Part shown: positions 1 to 5,994 of the stretch, piece by piece
Numbering within the stretch: position 1 is the stretch's first letter
Layout: every line of letters starts with the position of its first letter
Assembly (NCBI GenBank): GCA_031259505.1
Contig: JAIRLL010000249.1
Location: forward strand, 1 to 6,734
Direction of reading: 5' to 3'
Source: Tannerella sp.
Lineage (GTDB): Bacteria; Bacteroidota; Bacteroidia; Bacteroidales; Tannerellaceae
Length of the DNA stretch: 6,734 nt
The notes under the pieces: model-generated
The model's database searches: none
What the model saw: only the letters and a program-made list of their open reading frames with translations
What the model was told of the DNA's origin: nothing
Program-made: the position numbers and the translations under genes

Positions 1-1
1 A

Positions 2-874
2 GAGACCTCGCTTGTTGCTCCGTCGCAAGCCGTAGCCCCGCCGCCGCTGAAAGAGACGCCGCCTGACGACGATACAGTCCTGTTGCCGCCTCCCGTGCCG
101 GAAGCCGCACCGCAGGAAACGCCGGACAGCGAAGAGACTTCACTCGTCGCTCCGCCGCCGCCGCCGGTCATAAAAAATGATAATGAAGAAACCGTCGTAT
201 TGACGCCCGAAAAAGAAGAACCGGCAGTAGAACTCGTGCAGGCGACGCCACCGGAAACGGGGAAGAAAGTGTTGTGGCCGCTGTTCGCCATTCTGGGTCT
301 TTTGCTTCTGATTCTGGGCGGAGGTATATGGTATCTGCTTACGGACAGGACGATGTCTGTCTTCAACGATAACAGAAATACGATAGTGCAGGGCGAATCG
401 TTTGCCTTGCCGGGCGACTCGGATGCAATAAAAGACGCGCTGGAAAGAGCCAAAGTGACGATCGTGCCCGATTCGGCCCTGTCCGGCTCCGACACGACGG
501 CTGTCGCCACGCAAACATCGACTCCCCCGCCTTCGGCAGAGAGAAAAAACGCAGGTAAAACCGCAACAAAGCCTGCCACGCCGCCAACGCAGCAATCCGC
601 CGCAGCGAACGGCAAAGAGGTGATAGCCAAAGTGAAAATGGCGCAGGGACAGCGACTGACGCTGCTCTCGCTGAAATATTACGGAAACAAAGTCTTTTGG
701 GTATACATATATGAATACAACAAGTCGAAAATAGGCGCCAACCCGAACATGATTCCTGTCGGGATGGAAATATCGGTTCCGGCAAAGAGCATTTACGGGA
801 TTGATGCCGGCAGTGAAGCGTCGATCAGGAAAGCGCAGCAGCGGCAGGATGCAATCATCTCAAAACTGGAATAA
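2..874 (+). CDS. LysM-domain membrane protein with Pro-rich repeats (3' part; start is upstream of window)
   Basis: The frame is open from base 2, so the gene enters from the left and 290 codons are visible; the TTG at 83 is not a credible start. Numbering from base 2, residues 1-85 are an acidic, Pro/Val/Thr-rich low-complexity segment made of degenerate repeats. A KK pair precedes a hydrophobic helix at about 91-113 (LWPLFAILGLLLLILGGGIW). A Ser/Thr/Pro-rich linker follows to about 200. The C-terminal domain at about 207-260 resembles LysM: a GQRLTLLSLKYYG block, WVYIYEYN, then NPNMIPVGMEISVP. LysM folds bind peptidoglycan glycans. The lysines before the helix suggest N-terminus in the cytoplasm and LysM in the periplasm. 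Bacteroidota encode proteins of this plan with an HU/IHF-like DNA-binding domain at the N-terminus; whether this one does cannot be seen. The gene probably ends its own transcription unit, being followed by a possible terminator and a new promoter. Domain calls come from reading the sequence only. Confidence 0.85.
   Translation, partial: ETSLVAPSQAVAPPPLKETPPDDDTVLLPPPVPEAAPQETPDSEETSLVAPPPPPVIKNDNEETVVLTPEKEEPAVELVQATPPETGKKVLWPLFAILGLLLLILGGGIWYLLTDRTMSVFNDNRNTIVQGESFALPGDSDAIKDALERAKVTIVPDSALSGSDTTAVATQTSTPPPSAERKNAGKTATKPATPPTQQSAAANGKEVIAKVKMAQGQRLTLLSLKYYGNKVFWVYIYEYNKSKIGANPNMIPVGMEISVPAKSIYGIDAGSEASIRKAQQRQDAIISKLE
5..259 (+). repeat. Degenerate Pro-rich/acidic coding repeat, four units
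   Basis: Four successive units of 18 to 23 residues each begin with T-[SV]-[LV]-[LV]-x-P, after acidic residues: TSLVAP (from base 5), TVLLPP (74), TSLVAP (137) and TVVLTP (191). At DNA level the best match is bases 1-26 against 133-158, about 132 bp apart, with only a few mismatches, mostly at third codon positions. The array probably continues upstream of the window. It encodes the presumed cytoplasmic flexible tether of the LysM protein, and copy number may vary between strains. Confidence 0.6.
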
Positions 875-916
875 GCGAAATATAAAAATGACATATAAAC
901 AGTTATTATTATCTAA

Positions 917-951
917 CGCCATAAAATAAAATTGTATGGCGATACGTTTTT
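917..951 (+). terminator. Possible rho-independent terminator after the LysM gene
   Basis: CGCCATA (917-923) and TATGGCG (935-941) form a perfect 7 bp inverted repeat with an 11 nt AT-rich loop. A short T-run (947-951) and further T-rich sequence begin 5 nt after the stem. It lies 43 nt after the stop codon of the LysM gene, with no other gene between. The stem is short and the T-tract is not immediately adjacent, so termination may be weak. The same repeat could instead be an operator, since its right half falls within the probable promoter of the next operon. Confidence 0.45.
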
Positions 952-958
952 AATTTTG
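931..958 (+). promoter_or_regulatory. Probable Bacteroidota-type promoter of the moxR-bat operon
   Basis: TAATTTTG at 951-958 fits the Bacteroidota -7 consensus TAnnTTTG exactly. The best upstream element is ATTG at 931-934, a partial match to the -33 TTTG box. The 16 nt gap between them is slightly shorter than usual. The start of transcription would be near 963-968, giving an AT-rich leader of about 45 nt before the ATG at 1012. It is the only convincing match I found in front of the gene cluster, in its only gap of more than 100 nt, so it would serve the whole run of genes. Confidence 0.55.
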
Positions 959-1011
959 CAATTTGAAAAAAAACAAAGACAATAGCATATAAGAAATTAA
1001 TTAACAGCTTT

Positions 1012-2007
1012 ATGAATCAGACAGTAGATATCAGAGAATTGAACGAACGGATAGAAAACAACAGTTCGTTCGTGAATGTGATTACGATGGGAATGAATCA
1101 GGTAATCGTAGGTCAGAAGCATTTGATTGAATCATTGTTGATAGGGTTGCTTTCCGACGGGCATATCCTGCTCGAAGGCGTACCCGGACTGGCCAAGACA
1201 CTGGCTATAAAGACGCTTTCGTCGCTGATCGATGCCAGGTACAGCCGCATACAGTTCACGCCGGACCTGTTGCCGGCAGACGTCGTGGGCACGATGATAT
1301 ACAGCCAGAAGAGCGAAGAATTTCTGGTAAAGCAAGGACCTGTTTTCGCCAATTTCATTCTGGCGGACGAAATCAACCGTGCGCCGGCCAAAGTACAAAG
1401 CGCGCTGCTCGAAGCCATGCAGGAACATCAGGTGACCATCGGCGAAACAACCTACAAACTGCCCGAGCCGTTCCTCGTGATGGCAACGCAAAACCCCATC
1501 GAACAGGAAGGCACCTATCCGCTGCCCGAGGCGCAAGTCGACCGTTTCATGCTGAAAGTAGTTATTAATTACCCGGACAAGGAAGAAGAAAAGCAAATTA
1601 TCCGCCAAAACATTTCGGGCGAGACGATTACACCCAAACCCGTTCTGGATACGCAGCAGATTCTCGAGGCGCGCAAAATCGTCCGCGAAGTCTATCTGGA
1701 CGAGAAGATCGCACGCTACATCATCGACATCGTTTTTGCGACACGCTATCCGAACGAGCATAACCTTCCCGGTCTTGCCAACATGATAGCCTTTGCGGCG
1801 TCGCCCCGTGCATCCATCAACCTTGCCGCCGCAGCCCGCGCATACGCCTTTATCAAGCGCAGAGGATATGTGATTCCTGAAGACGTACGTACCGTGTGCC
1901 ACGACGTGATGCGCCACCGCATCGGGCTGAGCTACGAAGCCGAAGCCAACAACCTGACGGCCGATGAAATCGTCAGCGAAATACTGAACAGAATCGAAGT
2001 GCCATAA
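1012..2007 (+). CDS. moxR: MoxR-family AAA+ ATPase
   Basis: The 331-residue product has a complete set of MoxR AAA+ motifs: Walker A GVPGLAKT (56-63), Walker B ILADE (116-120) followed by INRAPAKVQSALLEAMQE, sensor 1 in ATQNP (158-162), the arginine-finger region AQVDRF (174-179) and sensor 2 in ASPRAS (263-268). Length and motif spacing are normal for the family and nothing is missing. MoxR proteins are thought to be ATP-driven chaperones that act on VWA-domain partners, for example by metal insertion or assembly; here the encoded partners would be the DUF58 protein, BatA and BatB. There is no signal peptide or membrane helix, so it should be cytoplasmic. It is the first gene of the cluster, placed after a probable promoter. 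The ATG at 1012 lacks a Shine-Dalgarno site but has the A/T-rich upstream typical of Bacteroidota. The exact substrate is unknown. Confidence 0.95.
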   Translation: MNQTVDIRELNERIENNSSFVNVITMGMNQVIVGQKHLIESLLIGLLSDGHILLEGVPGLAKTLAIKTLSSLIDARYSRIQFTPDLLPADVVGTMIYSQKSEEFLVKQGPVFANFILADEINRAPAKVQSALLEAMQEHQVTIGETTYKLPEPFLVMATQNPIEQEGTYPLPEAQVDRFMLKVVINYPDKEEEKQIIRQNISGETITPKPVLDTQQILEARKIVREVYLDEKIARYIIDIVFATRYPNEHNLPGLANMIAFAASPRASINLAAAARAYAFIKRRGYVIPEDVRTVCHDVMRHRIGLSYEAEANNLTADEIVSEILNRIEVP

Positions 2008-2049
2008 TCAATGTATAGTTCAAAATTCAATGATTCAGCAATTTGAAGA

Positions 2050-2919
2050 ATGGAAGCAAGTGAACTGCTAAAAAAAGTCCGACAGATTGAAATCAAGACA
2101 CGGGGGCTTTCGCGCAACGTCTTTGCCGGTCAATATCATTCCGCTTTCAAAGGCAGAGGAATGGCATTCAGCGAAGTGCGCGAATACCAGTTCGGCGACG
2201 ACATCAGGGATATCGACTGGAACGTCACCGCCCGCTACGTGCGCCCGTACGTCAAGATTTATGAAGAAGAACGCGAACTGACCGTGATGCTCATGATCGA
2301 CGTATCCGGCAGCAAGGATTTCGGCTCCGTGTCGCAAATGAAAAAAGACGTAGTCACCGAAATAGCCGCCACGCTGGCATTCTCGGCCATCCTGAACAAC
2401 GATAAAATCGGCGTAATCTTCTTCTCGGACAAGATAGAAAAATTCATCCCTCCGCAAAAGGGACGGCGGCATATTCTGTATATCATACGCGAATTGATTG
2501 ATTTTCACCCCGACGATAAAAAAACGGACATCAGTCAGGCGTTGAGATACCTGACCAATGCCATCAAAAAAAGAAGTACGGCATTCCTGATTTCCGATTT
2601 CATCGATAAAAACAACTACCAGGATGCCCTTACCATTGCCAACCGCAAGCACGATGTGGTCGCCATTCAAATATATGACAGCCGCGAAACGGAATTGCCG
2701 AAGGTGGGACTTATCAAAATAAAAGATGCCGAAACCGGCGCCGAACGATGGATAGACAGTTCGGTTAGGCGCGTCCGCGACGCCTACAAAACGTGGTGGA
2801 ACAAACGGCAGGAGGAGATGGAAAATTCGTTTAAGAAATGCAGGGTTGACGCCGTTTCGATACGGACGGAAGACGATTACGTGAAAGCGCTGCTTACACT
2901 TTTCAGTAAACGAAATTGA
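2050..2919 (+). CDS. DUF58 domain protein, short soluble form (VWA-like)
   Basis: The 289-residue product has the DUF58 signature region: GRGMAFSEVREYQFGDDIRDIDWN (positions 35-58, key residues E45, D50, D51, D54, D56, W57) leading into a VWA-like fold. The metal-site motif DVSGS is at 84-88. Later candidate MIDAS residues are T159/D160 and D183 in ISDF. There is no membrane helix, unlike the longer DUF58 proteins with N-terminal TM pairs, so it should be cytoplasmic with the ATPase. DUF58 genes directly after moxR are a widespread pairing. The gene starts 42 nt after the moxR stop and ends 6 nt before the next start, so all three are probably co-transcribed. No Shine-Dalgarno sequence precedes the ATG. 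The biochemical role is unknown; an adaptor or substrate of the ATPase is the usual inference. Confidence 0.93.
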   Translation: MEASELLKKVRQIEIKTRGLSRNVFAGQYHSAFKGRGMAFSEVREYQFGDDIRDIDWNVTARYVRPYVKIYEEERELTVMLMIDVSGSKDFGSVSQMKKDVVTEIAATLAFSAILNNDKIGVIFFSDKIEKFIPPQKGRRHILYIIRELIDFHPDDKKTDISQALRYLTNAIKKRSTAFLISDFIDKNNYQDALTIANRKHDVVAIQIYDSRETELPKVGLIKIKDAETGAERWIDSSVRRVRDAYKTWWNKRQEEMENSFKKCRVDAVSIRTEDDYVKALLTLFSKRN

Positions 2920-2925
2920 CGCGGT

Positions 2926-3948
2926 ATGAAATTGAACAAACATATATTATTATGCTCTGTACTGCTTCCGGCGCTGATGTGGCAGAGCACGGAAGCCGAC
3001 GCCCTCGAAAGCCAGATCGGCGTCAGAATCGACACTGCCGAAATCCTTATCGGCGAGCAAACGACGCTCTTCCTGACCATTACAACCGATAAGGGAAAAA
3101 CGGTATACTGGCCTGTCCCTGCCGACACGCTGATGACCGGCGTGGAAGTATTGTCGATGTCGACGCCCGATACCGTCGACATCGGCAATAACCGGATAGA
3201 AATCAGGCAAAACATCCTGATAACCTCTTTCGATTCGGCGCTCTATCTGCTGCCGCCTTTCATGGTAATCGACAACGGGGATACGACCTGTTCCGAACAG
3301 GTAGCTCTGAAAGTGTGGACACTTCCTGTCAATACAGACGCCCCGAACGAATTTTTCGACATCAAAGGCATCTGGAGGCCTCCGTTCGTATGGGCAGATT
3401 ATTATCCGGTTATTCTGGGCGTCTTTCTGGCGATTATTCTGGCCATCACCATTATTTACATCGTCAAACGGTTGAAAAACAGGAAATCGCTGATTCCTCT
3501 CAGGAAAAGGGAACCACCCTTGCCACCTCACGAAGAAGCCGTCAAGCGACTGGACGTCATCAAACGGCAAAAATTATGGCAGCAGGGAAAAAACAAGGAA
3601 TACCATACACAGATTACGGATACGCTCCGCCACTACATTTTCAGACGCTACGGAATTTACGCTATGGAAATGACTACAAACGAGATTATGGACGCCATCC
3701 GGCACACGTGTGAAACCCGCTCGGCTCACGATACGCTGAGACAAATACTGTCGCTGGCAGATTTTGTGAAATTTGCCAAACTTCATCCGCTACCCGACGA
3801 AAATGATCTGAGTCTGAAAAACGCCTATCTGTTTGTCAGCCAGACCAGACAAGTCGAATTTGTCGAGCCGCCGGTAGAACTGCCGGCGCAGCAGGCAGGC
3901 AACGGCGAAACGAACACTTCAAATTCCGGAGGAGGGGAAACGCTATGA
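2926..3948 (+). CDS. Signal-peptide, single-TM protein of the Bat operon (DUF4381/BatD-like)
   Basis: The 340-residue product starts with a Sec-type signal peptide, with likely cleavage near residue 26 (ALMWQSTEADA). Residues about 27-150 look beta-rich, with BatD-like features such as 'IGVRIDTAEILIGEQTTLFL' and 'LYLLPPFMV'. A hydrophobic helix covers about 160-180 and is followed by KRLKNRK, placing the C-terminal part in the cytoplasm. Residues about 200-305 are helical and contain EEAVKRLDVI, a GKNKEYHTQITDTLRHYIFRRYG block and MTTNEIMDAIR, a pattern also found in DUF4381/DUF4129-type tails. Genes of this kind commonly stand between DUF58 and batA. The stop overlaps the batA start by 4 nt (ATGA), suggesting translational coupling. 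The last 15 residues are Gly/Ser/Asn-rich and partly reflect the batA ribosome binding site encoded beneath them. Family naming is tentative; topology is firmer. Confidence 0.85.
   Translation: MKLNKHILLCSVLLPALMWQSTEADALESQIGVRIDTAEILIGEQTTLFLTITTDKGKTVYWPVPADTLMTGVEVLSMSTPDTVDIGNNRIEIRQNILITSFDSALYLLPPFMVIDNGDTTCSEQVALKVWTLPVNTDAPNEFFDIKGIWRPPFVWADYYPVILGVFLAIILAITIIYIVKRLKNRKSLIPLRKREPPLPPHEEAVKRLDVIKRQKLWQQGKNKEYHTQITDTLRHYIFRRYGIYAMEMTTNEIMDAIRHTCETRSAHDTLRQILSLADFVKFAKLHPLPDENDLSLKNAYLFVSQTRQVEFVEPPVELPAQQAGNGETNTSNSGGGETL
3928..3937 (+). promoter_or_regulatory. Strong Shine-Dalgarno site for batA
   Basis: GGAGGAGGGG lies 7 nt before the batA ATG at 3945, inside the coding end of the preceding gene, where it helps encode its Gly-Gly-Gly stretch. 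No comparable purine block precedes moxR, the DUF58 gene, the DUF4381-like gene or batC. It supports ATG 3945 as the batA start. Confidence 0.7.
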
Positions 3949-4949
3949 ACGGTATAATATTTGCAAATTCAGCTTACCTGTATCTGTTGCTGTTGCTCAT
4001 TCCGCTGATTGGATGGTACGTATGGAAAATGCGCAAAAATCATGCAAGCATACAAATCTCGTCTTCGCAGGCATTTGACGCGCCAGGAACGACGACTTTA
4101 AAGGTTTATCTGCGCCATTTGCCCTTTGCATTGCGGACGCTTGCCATCGCCTGCCTGATAATAGCGCTGGCGCGGCCTCAATCCACCAACAGTTGGCAAA
4201 GCTCTACGACCGAGGGTATTGACATCATGCTCACGTTAGATATTTCGGCAAGTATGCTGGCAGAAGACTTGAAACCCAACCGGCTCGAAGCCGCAAAAAA
4301 CGTGGCGGCCTCGTTCATCAACGGACGACCGACCGACAATATCGGCTTAGTCATTTTTGCCGGCGAGAGTTTTACGCAATGCCCGCTCACGATTGATCAT
4401 GCCATCCTGCTGAATTTCTTCAACGACATCAACCGGGGTATGATAAGTATGTTGACGGACGGTACGGCTATCGGGCTGGGACTGGCGAACGCCGTCAGCC
4501 GCATCAAGGACAGCCAGGCCAAGTCGAAAGTCATTATTCTGCTGACGGACGGCTCGAACAACAGAGGAGAAATCGCCCCAGTGACAGCAGCGGAAATAGC
4601 CAAAACTTTCGGCATCAGGGTATACACCATCGGCGTAGGGAAAAAAGGCGAAGCGCCGTATCCTTTCCAGACACCCAACGGCGTTATTTACAGGAATGTG
4701 CCTGTGGATATTGACGAAAACACGTTGCAGCAAATAGCGGCAACCACGGGCGGACAGTATTTCCGTGCAACGGACAACGCCAGCCTGCGAGACATCTACG
4801 CCGAAATTGACCGGATGGAAAAAACAAAAATAAACGTGCAGGAATACAGCAAAAAACAGGAAGAATACAAATACGCGGCGCTTGTCGTGTTCGGCCTGCT
4901 GCTGCTCGAAATACTGCTTAGATATACATTATTCAGAAAGATACCGTAA
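3945..4949 (+). CDS. batA: BatA, membrane-anchored VWA protein
   Basis: The 334-residue product begins with the aerotolerance-regulator N-terminal region: FANSAYLYLLLLL and a first helix at about 11-27, then a second helix at about 61-77 ending ALARPQS. The VWA domain follows at about 91-285 with an intact metal site: DISAS (99-103), T174 in DGTAIG, and TDGSNN (201-206). A last helix at about 310-327 ends the protein. The loop between helices 1 and 2 is Lys/Arg-rich, as is the C-terminal end, so by the positive-inside rule the VWA domain should be periplasmic. The family motif is usually FANP; here a Ser replaces the Pro. BatA is paralogous to the next gene and the two probably act together. 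Its start overlaps the previous stop and has a strong ribosome binding site. The Bat genes were linked to aerotolerance in Bacteroides fragilis, but the molecular role is unproven. Confidence 0.93.
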   Translation: MNGIIFANSAYLYLLLLLIPLIGWYVWKMRKNHASIQISSSQAFDAPGTTTLKVYLRHLPFALRTLAIACLIIALARPQSTNSWQSSTTEGIDIMLTLDISASMLAEDLKPNRLEAAKNVAASFINGRPTDNIGLVIFAGESFTQCPLTIDHAILLNFFNDINRGMISMLTDGTAIGLGLANAVSRIKDSQAKSKVIILLTDGSNNRGEIAPVTAAEIAKTFGIRVYTIGVGKKGEAPYPFQTPNGVIYRNVPVDIDENTLQQIAATTGGQYFRATDNASLRDIYAEIDRMEKTKINVQEYSKKQEEYKYAALVVFGLLLLEILLRYTLFRKIP

Positions 4950-4955
4950 CAAAAA

Positions 4956-4962
4956 AAGGAGA
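4956..4962 (+). promoter_or_regulatory. Shine-Dalgarno site for batB, deciding its start
   Basis: AAGGAGA lies 6 nt before the ATG at 4969, in the 19 nt gap between batA and batB. This fixes the batB start at 4969 rather than at the upstream in-frame TTG at 4882, which would overlap batA by 68 nt. Confidence 0.75.
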
Positions 4963-4968
4963 ATAGTC

Positions 4969-5985
4969 ATGTTTCGTTTTGCAAATCCCGAATTTCTGTA
5001 TCTGCTCCTGGCGCTTCCCGCGCTGGCAGTACTGTATATATATGTAGTCCTCGCAAACAGGAAGGCGCTCCGGAAATACGGCAATCCCACACTGATTTCG
5101 CAGTTGATGCCCGAAGTATCATCCAAAAGGCAACATGCGAAATTCTGGCTGCTGTTCAGTTCCATAGCGGTCATTGTTTTTGTAATTGCAGGGCCGCAGT
5201 TCGGCTCGAAACTCGAAACCGTCAAGCGGCAGGGCGTCGAAATCGTAATATGCCTGGATGTATCCAACTCGATGATGGCGGAAGACATCAAACCCAACCG
5301 TCTCGAGAAAGCCAAACAGATGCTTTCCATCATGACGGACGGTTTTTCGAACGATAAGGTCGGGCTAATCGTCTTTGCAGGCGATGCCTTTACGCAGTTA
5401 CCGATTACGTCCGATTACATCTCCGCCAAGATGTTTCTGGCATCCATCAACCCCTCGATGGTTTCGTCGCAGGGAACGGCCATCGAAAGAGCTATCAACC
5501 TCGCCTTGCGTTCGTTCACGCCGAACGATGCATCGAGCAAGGCCATTCTGATTATCACCGACGGCGAAAACCACGAAGGCGATGCCACGAAAGCCGCCGC
5601 CGACGCAGCGGAAAAAAACATCAAGGTGCATGTCGTAGGCATCGGCTCTCCGCAGGGCGTACCCATTCCCATTGACAGGAATAATTTCCTGAAAGACAGT
5701 GAAGGAAATACCGTGGTTACAAAACTGAACGAACAGATGTGTAAAGAGATTGCAGCCGCGGGGCAAGGTATTTACGTGCGTGCCGAAAACAACAATGCCG
5801 CCCTGCGTACGCTTCAGGCCGAAATAAATAAAATGGACAAAACCGAAATGGACAGCAAAATCTATTCGGAATACGACGAACAGTTCCACGTGCCGGCATG
5901 GATCGCGCTGGCGCTGCTGACGATCGAGCTCCTGATGCTGGAACGTAAAAACAGATTGTTCAGAAAAGTAAAACTATTTTCTTAA
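4969..5985 (+). CDS. batB: BatB, membrane-anchored VWA protein
   Basis: The 338-residue product opens with MFRFANPEFLYLLL, the classic N-terminal motif of the aerotolerance-regulator family. This supports the ATG at 4969; the upstream in-frame extension is Cys-rich, unlike the family, and lies in batA. Helices are at about 11-28, 58-75 and 308-324. The VWA domain (about 90-290) has an intact metal site: DVSNS (97-101), T170 in QGTAIE, and TDGEN (197-201). Charged residues (NRKALRK, SSKRQHAK) between helices 1 and 2, and at the C-terminus (ERKNRLFRKVK), place the VWA domain in the periplasm. It shares long matching blocks with BatA, such as MAEDIKPNRLEKAK against LAEDLKPNRLEAAK, showing tandem duplication and divergence. 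BatB is expected to form a complex with BatA and perhaps BatC. It is separated by 19 nt from batA and by 9 nt from batC. Confidence 0.93.
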   Translation: MFRFANPEFLYLLLALPALAVLYIYVVLANRKALRKYGNPTLISQLMPEVSSKRQHAKFWLLFSSIAVIVFVIAGPQFGSKLETVKRQGVEIVICLDVSNSMMAEDIKPNRLEKAKQMLSIMTDGFSNDKVGLIVFAGDAFTQLPITSDYISAKMFLASINPSMVSSQGTAIERAINLALRSFTPNDASSKAILIITDGENHEGDATKAAADAAEKNIKVHVVGIGSPQGVPIPIDRNNFLKDSEGNTVVTKLNEQMCKEIAAAGQGIYVRAENNNAALRTLQAEINKMDKTEMDSKIYSEYDEQFHVPAWIALALLTIELLMLERKNRLFRKVKLFS

Positions 5986-5994
5986 TGGATTAAA

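Noticed and set aside
140..785. Arg-rich - strand open frames opposite the LysM gene
   Set aside because: They are shadows of the Pro-rich coding sequence on the + strand; the Arg runs are the complement of Pro codons.
1132..2943. Long open frames on the - strand opposite moxR and the DUF58 gene (about 260 and 290 codons)
   Set aside because: They lie exactly opposite strongly recognisable genes, have no family-like motifs and include frequent Cys/Arg/His/Phe runs typical of antisense shadows of biased codon use.
3953..3958. TATAAT resembling a sigma-70 -10 box just inside batA
   Set aside because: Bacteroidota primary promoters use TAnnTTTG, the motif lies within coding sequence, and no matching -33 element was seen.
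3959..3968. Perfect 10 bp palindrome ATTTGCAAAT in the start of batA
   Set aside because: It encodes the conserved Phe-Ala-Asn motif, also encoded by similar bases in batB, so protein constraint explains it better than a binding site.
4882..4968. Upstream TTG extension of BatB by 29 residues
   Set aside because: It would overlap batA by 68 nt, encodes a Cys-rich stretch unlike the family, and the ATG at 4969 has a good ribosome binding site and the family N-terminal motif.
5985..5993. Two-codon ORF (ATG GAT TAA) overlapping the batB stop before batC
   Set aside because: Too short to judge and easily arises by chance; it has no ribosome binding site and is out of frame with batC.
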